In this document: positions 46,047 through 55,217 of the stretch, one piece after another
How positions within the stretch are numbered: the first letter of the stretch is position 1
How the letters are laid out: each line of letters opens with the position of its first letter
Assembly: GCA_965222705.1 (NCBI GenBank)
Contig: CBDCUO010000045.1
Coordinates: 7,221-71,220, forward strand
Origin: JAFMDF01 sp965222705
Lineage (GTDB): Bacteria; Bacteroidota; Bacteroidia; Chitinophagales; Saprospiraceae
Direction: 5' to 3'
DNA length: 64,000 nt
The notes under the pieces: model-generated
What the model saw: the letters and a program-made list of their open reading frames with translations, nothing else
Databases searched by the model: none
Told to the model about the DNA's origin: nothing
Position numbers and translations under genes: made by a program

Positions 46047-46847
46047 ATGAAAACGATACTCCTTATGTTGGGGTTAATTGGAATTGGTTTTTCTGGAGGC
46101 TATCTCCTCCACGCCGCCATGATACAACAACATTTAAAACAAATAAGAAATGCTAAACCGTACACTGTTATCGAGCCTTCTATGCTGAAAGGAATGGACT
46201 TGACAAAGGAACAAAAAGCAGCGGCCAATACCCTTCTTTTGGAATACGAACATAAAATAGAACAGGCATATCAGCATTTTCCACATCATCGAAATCGCTT
46301 GTTAGATACCCTGCATAATAGACTCCTATCGCTTGTGGCCAATACCCAAACAAAAAAAATGGGTTCTTCTTCCAATTTGCATGAGTTGCCTATTCAAACT
46401 ACAGACAACCTAGCCGCTTTTTGGAAGCAAATAGGGCATACTGTTGACCAATTCGATTCTGACTTTTCTTTGGAAACTGTAGAAGACCAATTAACGATTA
46501 TCTACATTCCGGGCAGCAATGATCCTTTTGGTAAAGTCTATGACAAACATAAAGGAAAAAAGATTGCGGATAAGGTACAATTTATCGGTGGGTTCAAAGA
46601 AATGATGAAGGGTTGGAATCCTGAACAAAAGAAAAGCCATTTGCAAGAGGCCTTTCAATTCCGCTATGGCAAAGACCATTTCCCTATTTTACTAGACCTC
46701 GAAAGCGACATTGCTCAACTATTATCCATCAAAGGTTATACGATTTTAAAAATTTCCAAAAAGGATAATAAAATTATAGAGCAAAAGAGCTTTGGTTTCA
46801 ACAGAATGGATTTTTTTAAAGCATTGAAACCTTATTTTAAAAAATAA
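46047..46847 (+). CDS. Periplasmic/membrane-anchored protein of unknown family
   Basis: 266 aa. N-terminal hydrophobic anchor (residues 4-22, LMLGLIGIGFSGGYLLHAAM). Residues ~45-115 are helical with a CpxP/heavy-metal-sensor flavour (LTKEQKAAANTLLLEYEHKI). Residues ~150-266 resemble the second half of a thioredoxin/AhpC-type fold (DHFPILLDLESDIAQLLSIK, GYTILKISKKDNKIIEQ), but no cysteines are present, so redox activity is not expected. It lies between the sigma/anti-sigma pair and the ABC exporter, suggesting a role in the same envelope response. The family is not recognised. Confidence 0.55.
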   Translation: MKTILLMLGLIGIGFSGGYLLHAAMIQQHLKQIRNAKPYTVIEPSMLKGMDLTKEQKAAANTLLLEYEHKIEQAYQHFPHHRNRLLDTLHNRLLSLVANTQTKKMGSSSNLHELPIQTTDNLAAFWKQIGHTVDQFDSDFSLETVEDQLTIIYIPGSNDPFGKVYDKHKGKKIADKVQFIGGFKEMMKGWNPEQKKSHLQEAFQFRYGKDHFPILLDLESDIAQLLSIKGYTILKISKKDNKIIEQKSFGFNRMDFFKALKPYFKK

Positions 46848-46854
46848 GGAACAT

Positions 46855-46887
46855 AGATATGCCAAATTTCGAAAATTTGGCATATCT
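46855..46887 (+). terminator. Perfect 15-bp-stem hairpin between genes
   Basis: AGATATGCCAAATTT, loop CGA, then its exact complement. It begins 8 bp after the stop at 46847 and ends 27 bp before the ATP-binding gene. There is no T-tract, so it may act as an RNA processing or mRNA-stability hairpin or an operator for the ABC genes, rather than as a classical terminator. Confidence 0.6.
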
Positions 46888-46914
46888 CCTTGGCACAACT
46901 AGACCATCACTCTA

Positions 46915-47580
46915 ATGATTCAATTGCAAAAAGTTAATAAAATTTACACGGGCATTGCAGGGGAAGTACACGCCATAAAGGAAGCAGATTTAAACGTTGA
47001 AAAAGGCGAACATATCGTCATCATTGGCCAATCGGGCAGTGGTAAATCTACTTTATTGAACCTTATTTCCGGAATTGACCGACCTACTTCTGGTACAATT
47101 ACCATCAATAATCAATCGCTCAACGAGCTAAATGAAAATGATTTGGCTTTGTGGAGAGGTAAGCACATTGGGATTGTCTTTCAATTTTACCAATTATTGC
47201 CAACGCTCTCCGCAAAAGATAATCTCTTATTTGCGATGGATTTGGTCCAAAAAATCTCCAAAAAAGAGCGTCCTAGCAAAGCGGAAGCCCATCTGGAAGC
47301 CGTTGGTTTAGCCAACAAGCTGAAAAAATTTCCACATGAATTGTCTGGGGGAGAACGCCAGCGAGTAGCCATTGCCCGAGCTATCGCCAATGACCCTGCC
47401 CTCCTTATTGCGGATGAACCCACCGGCAATCTGGATAGCAAAACGGGGGCACAAATCAATCAACTTTTTCAAAGGCTACATGAAGGCGGCACGACCATTC
47501 TAACCGTAACGCATGCTAGCATCAAAGAAAGAATATTTGATAAAGTAATACATATTGAGGATGGGGTGTTGAGTTATTAG
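46915..47580 (+). CDS. ABC transporter ATP-binding protein (LolD/MacB-like)
   Basis: 221 aa, standard for LolD-type ATPases. Walker A GQSGSGKSTLLNLISG, Q-loop VFQFYQLLPTLSAKDNL, signature LSGGERQRVAIARA, Walker B LLIADEPTGNLDSKTG and the H-loop in VTHASIKER are all present. It pairs with the FtsX-like permease 52 bp downstream. Such pairs extract lipoproteins or export peptides without moving substrate through a classical channel. Confidence 0.95.
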   Translation: MIQLQKVNKIYTGIAGEVHAIKEADLNVEKGEHIVIIGQSGSGKSTLLNLISGIDRPTSGTITINNQSLNELNENDLALWRGKHIGIVFQFYQLLPTLSAKDNLLFAMDLVQKISKKERPSKAEAHLEAVGLANKLKKFPHELSGGERQRVAIARAIANDPALLIADEPTGNLDSKTGAQINQLFQRLHEGGTTILTVTHASIKERIFDKVIHIEDGVLSY

Positions 47581-47632
47581 TATTACTGAAATGACCTTTC
47601 ATTCCCTCTAACTTCATATTTCATATTTTTTC

Positions 47633-49969
47633 ATGGCAGTTATTCTAATAAAATTATTAAAGGATTTTCGACAAACAAAAACAAGGTTTTTGCTGATGGT
47701 AATAGCAGCTGCTTTATCAGCTTGGGGGATAAGTAGTGTATTGTATAGCTATCAATTAGCAGAACGAGATTTTCAAGTCAATTTTGCTCGAACCTTTCCA
47801 GCAGATATGGAAGTGGTGGTGGAAAATTACCAGTCCGGCATGGAGGAAAAATTATTACAAGATGCAAACGTAGTGGATATAGAAAGAAGAGAAGTATTGG
47901 GCGGCAGTATTCAAACAGGGACAGAAGCGTGGATGCCCTTTGTACTCTATGCAGTCGAAGATATGGAAAAGATGCGGATGGATGTTTTTAGGGTCTTAGA
48001 ATCTACCGCCACCTCCCCGAGGAAATTATTAATCGAACAAAATGCGCTTTCTTTTTTAGAAGAAAACCAGAATAGTGTTCGGGTGAAATTTCCAAATAAG
48101 GGAACAATTACTTGGAAAATTGATGGCACTTCCCACGATGCTCGATTAGCGCCAGCCCGTATGGAACGAGCCGTATTTGCCCATGCAACGAGTATAGATA
48201 AAGTGGAGCCATTTTTGGAAAAAGGACAACGCCGCTTTTTAATTGAAACCAATGCTAGTTCGGACAAAAAATTATTGCAGGAAGTTGCTCAACGACTCCA
48301 ACAAATAGCCAAGGAAGCGGGCAGCCCGATTACTTTTGTGGGGATTCCCGAACCTGGGCAACATATCCACCAAAACATTGTAGATGGCATTGCTTATCTG
48401 CAGCAAAATATGGGTTGGGTGCTTGCCATAATGGGGCTGGTATTGCTCTCCCTGATTTTGTTAACTTGGGTGTTGCCCCAAGTGAAAGATATAGGTATTA
48501 TGAAAGCCATTGGGGCTTCCAATAAGCGGTTGTTGTATGCTTATATTTTTGTGTTTTTGCTGCTGGTTTTTCTCGGCTTATTGATAGGTATGCCTTTGGG
48601 CTATCAAACAGCTACGCTATATAATAAGATGGTCGCGTTTGTCCAGAATTTTGAACCCGTTGATACCTTATTGCCGCTTTGGGTTCATTTGATGGTTACC
48701 CTCGTTTGCCTGATTATCCCCTTAGTCTTTGCTATTCTTCCCTTATCCAGAGCTACTCGAACAACAGCTAGAGCGACTATGAATCGCATCTTTCATGCGC
48801 CTTCCACCAGCATTTTGGGTTTTACACAACAATTATTTGATAATAGTCACTGGAAATATTGTTTGAATAATTTGTTTAGAAATAGCCAGCGAACCTTTTT
48901 GTTGCTATTGTTGATTGCCGTGGGCATTGCCTTGTTTTTAACGGGTGTCAATCTCGATTTTTCGGTTAAATCAGAACTAGCGGAATTTGCCAAAAGTGCC
49001 AAGTATCGCCTGCGTGCCCGATTATCGGATGAAATGAAACAAAAGGACATTGCTTTTTTAGATAGTCTATCTTTTGTAAAGCAAGTTCTACCCATGAAAG
49101 ATAAATCCGTAACCTACCAACCCCCGAATGCCGCTTTTCAAGAAACCAAGTTTATACGTTTTCTTTCGACAAAGCATGACATTCGCGACGAGATGGTAGT
49201 AGAAGGCAAAATCAATAAAGACTGTTCAGATTGCCTTTTTATCAGTGGAGAAGCCATGCGGCAGCAATTTGAAGGAATGGCATTAGGTGCAACAATTCTA
49301 TTGACCGTTCCATTGGGTGAAAATAAAGCATATACTTATGCTGGACGATTCAAGGATATGGCAGCTATTGGTGCGCCATTTTTTGTATTTGATGACAACG
49401 AAATATCCTCCTTTAATGCGCTGGCTTTTGAAACGAAAGCGGATGTCTCTGATGTTGATATCCTCAATTCCATAGACGATGCTTTTCTAGAGCAAGGTAT
49501 TGATTTGGCGGGTTTAATGGATGTCAATAGGCGTTTAGGTCAATTGCAAGGACATTTTGCTCCCACTTATTTAATCATCAAAATAATGGGTTTATTGACT
49601 ATCCTTTTAGGGGTATTCGGCTTGTTAATTGTACTAAACTTAACGATACAGGAACGCAGCCGAGAAATAGGCATTTTAAAAGCATTGGGCAGTTCTTTCC
49701 CACAACTTTCCAACCTCTTTCAACTAGAATTTTTACTCATCACTCTTTTGGCAATGGGCTTAGGTTTATTATTATCCATTCCCTTAACAATGTCTATTTG
49801 TCGAATTTTAACAGAAACGGTCATTTTTCACCCTATTCCTTTTGCTATTGATTATAAGTGGGCATTGGGGACTATCGGCTGCTTGTTACTTTTACAAACA
49901 TTGGTGATTTGGTGGTATAATCGCTTAAAAATTAGGCAGAACGCTAAGATTTTGTTAGATACTCGTTAA
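47633..49969 (+). CDS. FtsX-like ABC transporter permease, double-module type
   Basis: 778 aa. TM1 near residues 17-35, then a periplasmic MacB-like domain. The first FtsX core (~262-390) includes QVKDIGIMKAIGASNKRLLY. A second TM-plus-external domain (~420-640) is followed by a second core with REIGILKALGSSFPQLSNLF. Two full modules in one chain mean a single polypeptide can pair with an ATPase dimer. It works with the ATPase at 46915. Cargo is unknown; lipoprotein release or antimicrobial-peptide resistance are options. Confidence 0.92.
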   Translation: MAVILIKLLKDFRQTKTRFLLMVIAAALSAWGISSVLYSYQLAERDFQVNFARTFPADMEVVVENYQSGMEEKLLQDANVVDIERREVLGGSIQTGTEAWMPFVLYAVEDMEKMRMDVFRVLESTATSPRKLLIEQNALSFLEENQNSVRVKFPNKGTITWKIDGTSHDARLAPARMERAVFAHATSIDKVEPFLEKGQRRFLIETNASSDKKLLQEVAQRLQQIAKEAGSPITFVGIPEPGQHIHQNIVDGIAYLQQNMGWVLAIMGLVLLSLILLTWVLPQVKDIGIMKAIGASNKRLLYAYIFVFLLLVFLGLLIGMPLGYQTATLYNKMVAFVQNFEPVDTLLPLWVHLMVTLVCLIIPLVFAILPLSRATRTTARATMNRIFHAPSTSILGFTQQLFDNSHWKYCLNNLFRNSQRTFLLLLLIAVGIALFLTGVNLDFSVKSELAEFAKSAKYRLRARLSDEMKQKDIAFLDSLSFVKQVLPMKDKSVTYQPPNAAFQETKFIRFLSTKHDIRDEMVVEGKINKDCSDCLFISGEAMRQQFEGMALGATILLTVPLGENKAYTYAGRFKDMAAIGAPFFVFDDNEISSFNALAFETKADVSDVDILNSIDDAFLEQGIDLAGLMDVNRRLGQLQGHFAPTYLIIKIMGLLTILLGVFGLLIVLNLTIQERSREIGILKALGSSFPQLSNLFQLEFLLITLLAMGLGLLLSIPLTMSICRILTETVIFHPIPFAIDYKWALGTIGCLLLLQTLVIWWYNRLKIRQNAKILLDTR

Positions 49970-50191
49970 GTAAGTCAGCAAAATTGTTGAATGGTTAAAT
50001 TGTTTTATTGTTGCCTATAGAACAATCTGCCCAACATTCATTCTGTTGTTACCCTTTCAATAGATGAAACCAATCAATCGAAGCATCTGAACGATACAAT
50101 TTTCGAGTAAAACGGATTTATAATTTGTGATTTCAGATATACGATTTATGATTTTTCACACGAGCAAAAGGTATGGGGCATCAATAGTAGG
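49970..50191. other. Intergenic DNA with repeated AT-rich words
   Basis: Separates the FtsX gene from the convergent transporter pseudogene. It contains internal near-repeats of GATTTAT / ATTTGTGATTT (50115-50155) and TTGTTGAATGG-like strings. No gene, and no clear terminator. Confidence 0.35.
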
Positions 50192-51617
50192 CTATTCCCC
50201 CTTCCGAGTAGCTAATTCCGCTCGTATCTCATTGGCTCGTTCCTCAGAAATATCGTAATCCCGCATGACATACATAGCCACTAGGGTTCCTAAAATGGGG
50301 AATAGGGTATAAAACAATCTCAGGCCAGTTATCGCTCCTTCGGGTTGTGTGGCAGCATCGGGGGTAAAGTTAACCCAAGCCATGATTAAGCCACTCAACA
50401 ATCCAGCAATGGCAAAACCAAATTTGACCATCCACCAATAGATGGCACCAAATATGGCCTCTCTACGCTTACCCGTATTTAATTCGTCTAAATCACAGAC
50501 ATCTGCCGTCATAGACATCATCAGCGTAAATAATCCGCCAATTCCGAAGGAAAAGAAGGGCAAAGCAATTAAAAACAGGTAGGGCTCGCCAGGAACGAAT
50601 AAAAACCAAAACATCAGATAGCCAATAATGGATATGCCTTGCGACAATAAAAAGGTTTTCTTTTTACCTAGTGTTTTGGAGACTTTGGCAATGATTGGGA
50701 TGACTATAAAGGTGGTTACCAAAGCTCCTACACTCCCATGCAAGGTCGGCCAGTACACCTGCAGCACCCGCATCTCCATTAAATAAATAATAAACAATAA
50801 TAAAAAACGAGAAAGCCGCAATGGTATTAAAGGAATTAAAGATTAAAAAGGTAGCAATGCACAATTTCCGAAATTGCTTCATGCCGAAAGCTTCCTTGAA
50901 CCCTCTAAAAATTTCTTGAAGACTGGTGGATATATTATCTCTGTTGATGGGTATAAAGTCTGTCCTATTGAGTGTGGACTCACTTTTGATAAAAACAGCC
51001 GGTACTAAGGCCAATAAGGTGCAGCCAATGGCTACCCAGATGGATAATTCTCGACAGCCAGCATCCGCACTTTCAAACCAAGCAGGGTCATATAGAATCA
51101 CCCAAAACCACGGGGCAATAACCCAAGCCCATTGGCCAATAAATTGAGAGACTGCCATGATATGGGTTCGTTCGTGAAAGTCTGGACTCATTTCGTAACC
51201 CATTGCCACATAAGGCACTCCGAAAATGGTAATGCCCAAATAAAACACAAAAGACCATATCATGAAGTAGGCAAAGTTGTAATTGACCCCATTTTCAGGA
51301 TATAATTGCCACATAAATATATACGAAATCCCCATAATCAACCCGCCAATGAATACATATTGTCGTCTCCTACCCCAGCGAGATTTGGTATTATCGGAAA
51401 TAAAGCCCATAATAGGGTCAGTAATAGCATCAAATACACGAGGAGCAAAATATATCAGTCCCCAAAGAACAGGTGGAAATCCAAGGTCTTGCACTAAAAC
51501 TACCATAAAAATACCTAAGGCCGCCGGAAACATTTGATTGGCTAACATACCTAAACCAAAGGCGATTTTTTGCCCCATGGGAACTTGCCCTGCCTCGAAA
51601 GATGTACTGTTTGTCAT
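50192..51617 (-). pseudogene. GPH-family (MelB-like) sugar transporter with a frameshift
   Basis: 51617 downward reads an intact N-terminal half (MTNSTSFEAGQVPMGQKI ... FDAITDPIMGFISDNTKSRW). The frame breaks near 50750-50765. The other frame then supplies QVYWPTLHGSVGALVTTFIV and the C-terminal half, with MMSMTADVCDLDELNTGKR, to 50192. The paralogue at 53769 is continuous across this point (GNWPAWFSTVSAMATA). The joined length of ~470 aa is normal for GPH cation symporters. A single-base indel makes it a pseudogene or a sequencing error. It lies 64 bp from a GH17-like gene, repeating the pairing at 53769-56519. Confidence 0.85.
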
Positions 51618-51681
51618 TTTTATAATGCTAAGTTTAAAGTTGGCTGTTCTATACTTTAAAGTAGTTGGGGTAGTTAGGTTT

Positions 51682-52566
51682 TTAAAACTTCAAGTTGCCT
51701 CGTTTATCCCATAAACCCCAATAAGCTCCTACATCTCCTTCTGCACTTACTTTCCAAGATTCATCAAAGGAAGTAAAATAAAATAATTCAATACTATCTT
51801 CTGCGGACCATTTTTGGGCATTGATGAAATATTTCATCGAATTTTCTTCGGAGGGGTGTGCGTCTTTTAAACTACTTCCATGATTAGGCCAACCCGTTTC
51901 TGTAATAATAACTTTTTTGCCTTTTCCCGCTTGTAGGGCTTGGTGGAACATTTGCTTCATGTACAATAAGGAGTAATCCAAGTGGCAGCCTTCCCAAAAA
52001 GGATAGCAATTGGCTAAAATCACATCGCAGGCGTCAGCGATTCGTGGATGGTCTCTAAATTCATAATAGGCATCCACATAACCTACCTGAATTTCTGGAA
52101 GTGCTTCTTTCACTCGGTAAATATAAGCTAAAAGTTCTGCTTCTGTTAAATCCTGCCGATACATCACCTCGTTACCTACGGCAGCAATGTCCACATAGCC
52201 ATTTTTTGCCAAATGGATTAAGCCTTTGATTTCTTTTTCATTTAAGGATTTATCCGTACCTAACCAAGCCCCTACTAAGGTTTTCATGTCAAAGTCCTGT
52301 GCCACTTTCGGAATCAATTCATTGCCTTCAATACACGAAAAAGAACGTATCCATTTTGTGAAAGGAGCAATAACTTCCATACGCCGTCTAATTTGCTGCT
52401 CTTTCAGAATAGTACCAGGCCCTTGCCCCTCTTCATAAGCACTATAACAAAGCCCGTGTATGCCATTTTCCAATACTTGCCGAAATAAGTCGCGAAGTTG
52501 TTCAAATGATTTGTTGGTGTAGTCTATTCCCGATAGGGATAAATTTCTGCCTCGTCTGAATGACAT
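51682..52566 (-). CDS. GH17-like glycoside hydrolase (predicted beta-1,3-glucanase), no signal peptide
   Basis: 294 aa, a compact (beta/alpha)8 barrel. The predicted acid/base lies in VDIAAVGNEVMY and the nucleophile in VIITETGWPNHG, both typical of GH17. The early barrel motif GIHGLCYSAYEEGQGPGT fits too. There is no signal peptide, so it may act on imported oligosaccharides in the cytoplasm. It pairs with the frameshifted GPH transporter downstream. The related lipoprotein enzyme at 55218 would be the extracytoplasmic counterpart. Confidence 0.78.
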   Translation of the reverse strand: MSFRRGRNLSLSGIDYTNKSFEQLRDLFRQVLENGIHGLCYSAYEEGQGPGTILKEQQIRRRMEVIAPFTKWIRSFSCIEGNELIPKVAQDFDMKTLVGAWLGTDKSLNEKEIKGLIHLAKNGYVDIAAVGNEVMYRQDLTEAELLAYIYRVKEALPEIQVGYVDAYYEFRDHPRIADACDVILANCYPFWEGCHLDYSLLYMKQMFHQALQAGKGKKVIITETGWPNHGSSLKDAHPSEENSMKYFINAQKWSAEDSIELFYFTSFDESWKVSAEGDVGAYWGLWDKRGNLKF

Positions 52567-52584
52567 AGTATATTTTTTTGGTGA

Positions 52585-52767
52585 TTAGTTCTACTTTGAC
52601 ACTCTAAAGTTTTATTGAATTTCCCACTATTTTGGTCAACGTTTAGGTCAACATCTGGGCGGGTTGGCCGGACAAATACGCGGAGCGATTTATTTGTCCT
52701 AGCGTTTTTGGTTCTTTTGGGGCAATGCCAAAAGAACAGGATTGGTAAAGTGTCAAAGTAGAATTAG
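52585..52767 (+). repeat. Miniature inverted-repeat element, copy 2
   Basis: The left end TTAGTTCTACTTTGACAC (52585-) and right end GTGTCAAAGTAGAATTAG (-52767) are inverted repeats. The interior shares with copy 3 (read in reverse) the words GGTCAACATCT, GCGGAGC and TTTTTGGTTCTTTT. The hairpin GTTCTTTTGGggcaatgCCAAAAGAAC has the same CAATG loop as copies 1 and 3 but GG/CC where they have TT/AA pairs. Non-coding. Confidence 0.75.
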
Positions 52768-52892
52768 GAGAGAAAAAAATAAATTACGCTTTTAGGCGGC
52801 TTCTTTTGACCCTATTTGAAACTTAAAAAAGCCTTATGTAGCTAGGCTATATGCGGTTTTTTACGCTTCAACTAGAACCAAAATAAACGCCC

Positions 52893-53072
52893 CTAATTCT
52901 ACTTTGGTACTTTAAACTTAACTAGCTATTTGTTCTTTTTTCATTGAAAAAAAAGAACCAAAAATTCTAGTTAAAACCAAATGCTCCGCTGGTTTTAACG
53001 GGCCATCGCCACCAAGATGTTGACCACAAGGCATTCAAATAAAACAGAATTCTAAAGTGCCAAAGTAGCACT
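52893..53072 (-). repeat. Miniature inverted-repeat element, copy 3 (opposite orientation)
   Basis: Ends CTAATTCTACTTTGGTAC (52893-) and GTGCCAAAGTAGCACTAA (-53072). The interior is the reverse complement of copy 2 in outline; the hairpin is at 52935-52962. Copies 2 and 3 face each other across a 125-bp spacer (52768-52892) that holds its own repeat-like sequence around AAAAAGCCTTATGTAGC. No ORF lies in 52567-53101. Confidence 0.75.
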
Positions 53073-53101
53073 AAAAACACACTTTATTTATTCCTCATTC
53101 C

Positions 53102-53728
53102 TTAGAAGACGCCTCTGCAATTATCTTTTAAGGAAACAACGATTCTGTCAATTTCATTAGCACCACTGGGAAGTGCTTCCGACTCAAGACCAGGATAGGA
53201 TAAGGTATCTTTCCAATTTTCAATAGTAGCACTAAAAAATTGTGAAGCTGATGAATCCGTTTCATAAACTATTATATCGTATGATTCTCCTTTGTCCCCT
53301 CCAAATCTGGTGATAACCTGCCATTCCCCGTTTCTTTTATAAGAGGTATTGGTATGGTCTGATTGTGGATAATATTTATTGTCAGAAGGCTTTAGTAATA
53401 CCCATATATCTTTATCATGGGAATCCGGATACACCCCCATAGTCAGCGTTCGACAATTGACAGAATCACCTTCAATAGGTGATATTACCTGTACTTTTTT
53501 AACGGGTAAATCTACTTGTAATTTGTTTCCTACCACTACCTGTTCAATTTGACCTGGCATCACAACCGTTCCCGCTGTGTATCCACCATAAATCATCAAT
53601 ATGAACCCAATTAGTCCAAGTGAAATTCTCAGTTTGGAATCTATCAGACCAAGAGACTTTATGCTATCCATAATCGCAATTAGGATTAACATAGCACCAA
53701 CAATTATAATTACTATTTCTGCAGACAT
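53102..53728 (-). CDS. Hypothetical membrane protein
   Basis: 208 aa. Two membrane helices at the N-terminus (residues ~5-22 and ~36-58), then an external domain (~85-208) with mostly beta character and a conserved-looking motif TMGVYPDSHDKDIWVLLKPS, as in Ig-like or CBM-like folds. Not recognised as a known family. It sits between the two GH17/transporter units and next to repeat copy 3, so it may not belong to the glucan genes. Confidence 0.6.
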   Translation of the reverse strand: MSAEIVIIIVGAMLILIAIMDSIKSLGLIDSKLRISLGLIGFILMIYGGYTAGTVVMPGQIEQVVVGNKLQVDLPVKKVQVISPIEGDSVNCRTLTMGVYPDSHDKDIWVLLKPSDNKYYPQSDHTNTSYKRNGEWQVITRFGGDKGESYDIIVYETDSSASQFFSATIENWKDTLSYPGLESEALPSGANEIDRIVVSLKDNCRGVF

Positions 53729-53768
53729 ATTTTACAAATTTAGAAATGGCGTATTTAGTATAATAAAA

Positions 53769-55199
53769 TTATAACACCCCTCTACGTTCTTCCAACGCTG
53801 CTTTTATTTCTCTGGCTCGTTTTTCTGTAAGGCTGTAATTCCACATTACTAAAATGGCTAATCCAGCCGTTAATGCTGGAATGACGATATCTGCAATACG
53901 CAACTTGGTCATTGTATCCACTGTTTGTTGAGCTAGGTTTTGATCAAAACCTACTATTTTTAAAACCAAGCCGCCCAAAACCAACGCCAATGCTTGACCT
54001 AGTTTGACCATCCACCAATAGATAGCACCAAACGTTCCTTCTTTGCGTGGCATACCATTATCTAATTCATCTAAGTCGCAAACATCCGCCGTCATACTCA
54101 TCATGAGCGTAAAAAGACCCCCTAAACCAAATGCCATCAATGGAATAGGCATAAAGATTAACCATGGATTGTCTGGGTTGAATGCCCACCACTTAAGTAG
54201 GTAACCTATAATAGAAAGCGCTGTTGAAATAATAAAAGCCCTTCTTTTACCCCACTTGTCCGCCATCCATGAAATAATTGGGATAATCAAAAAAGCAGTA
54301 GCCATAGCACTGACAGTGGAAAACCATGCGGGCCAGTTACCAGCTAGCCCGTAATCGCCATTAAACATGTAAAAGACAATGATGAAGAAACTAAAGGAAG
54401 CCACCATTTGAAATCCGTTAAAGACCAAAAACGTAGCACCACAAAGTTTCACAAAAGGCTTATTTTTACTCACCTGAACAATCCCTTCAAAAAGGTCTTT
54501 CAAATTAGTGAACAAAGACCCAAGCGATAATTCTTTTCTATTTGCCATGTGCGCAGCATCTATACCTCTACAAAAAATAGCAGGCAATATACCCAACAGA
54601 ATACATAAGCCACCTACAATTATTGAAAGTTGCCGAACGCCAACGGCTTGTGATTCAAATAGGTTAGGGTTAGCGATAAGCACCCAAAACCAGGGAACAA
54701 TCATCCATGCTATTTGACCTACTATTTGCGAAAATGCCATTAGACGGGTTCGCTCATTATAATCTTGGGTCATTTCATAACCCAATCCAATCAAAGGTGT
54801 CGAAAAGATTGTATTACCAACTAAATACACTAAAGATAGAATGAGGAAATACCAGAAGTTGTATGTTTGGGAATTATTTTCATCCAACTGCCACATCAAG
54901 GCAAACAAAATCCCACTTAAAATGGCACCGACAAAAATATAGGGCCTTCTTCGTCCCCATTTGGATTTAGTGTTATCCGAAATGAAACCCATGATAGGGT
55001 CTGTAATGGCATCAAATAACCTCGGCAACCCACCTAATAAACCCGCTAAAAAAGGGTCCATCCCAAAGGCAGTCAGCAAAAAGAACATAAAAATGCCCAG
55101 TGCGCCAGGTAGCAAATTATTCACCAAATGGCCTGCACCGAAGGCAGTTTTTTGTACAAGCGGAACTCTATCTTTTGCGGCAGTTTTGTATGGAGACAT
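53769..55199 (-). CDS. GPH-family (MelB-like) sugar:cation symporter
   Basis: 476 aa with ~12 membrane helices. GPH hallmarks: FDAITDPIMGFISDNTKSKWGRRRPY in parts (early loop), LIGLGYEMTQDYNERTRLMA in parts and MMSMTADVCDLDELDNGMPR. It lies 18 bp downstream of the GH17-like lipoprotein gene on the same strand, so probably co-transcribed. It is proposed to import beta-1,3-gluco-oligosaccharides with Na+ or H+. It is the intact paralogue of the frameshifted gene at 50192. Confidence 0.9.
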   Translation of the reverse strand: MSPYKTAAKDRVPLVQKTAFGAGHLVNNLLPGALGIFMFFLLTAFGMDPFLAGLLGGLPRLFDAITDPIMGFISDNTKSKWGRRRPYIFVGAILSGILFALMWQLDENNSQTYNFWYFLILSLVYLVGNTIFSTPLIGLGYEMTQDYNERTRLMAFSQIVGQIAWMIVPWFWVLIANPNLFESQAVGVRQLSIIVGGLCILLGILPAIFCRGIDAAHMANRKELSLGSLFTNLKDLFEGIVQVSKNKPFVKLCGATFLVFNGFQMVASFSFFIIVFYMFNGDYGLAGNWPAWFSTVSAMATAFLIIPIISWMADKWGKRRAFIISTALSIIGYLLKWWAFNPDNPWLIFMPIPLMAFGLGGLFTLMMSMTADVCDLDELDNGMPRKEGTFGAIYWWMVKLGQALALVLGGLVLKIVGFDQNLAQQTVDTMTKLRIADIVIPALTAGLAILVMWNYSLTEKRAREIKAALEERRGVL

Positions 55200-55217
55200 G
55201 GTTTTCGTTTATGTTAT

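Noticed and set aside
50192..51617. Two separate small membrane-protein genes
   Set aside because: Alignment by eye with the transporter at 53769 shows that they are the two halves of one carrier separated by a frameshift.
52585..53072. Possible CRISPR array or tandem repeat
   Set aside because: The repeated motifs are inverted ends of two elements, not regularly spaced direct repeats with unique spacers, and no cas gene is present.
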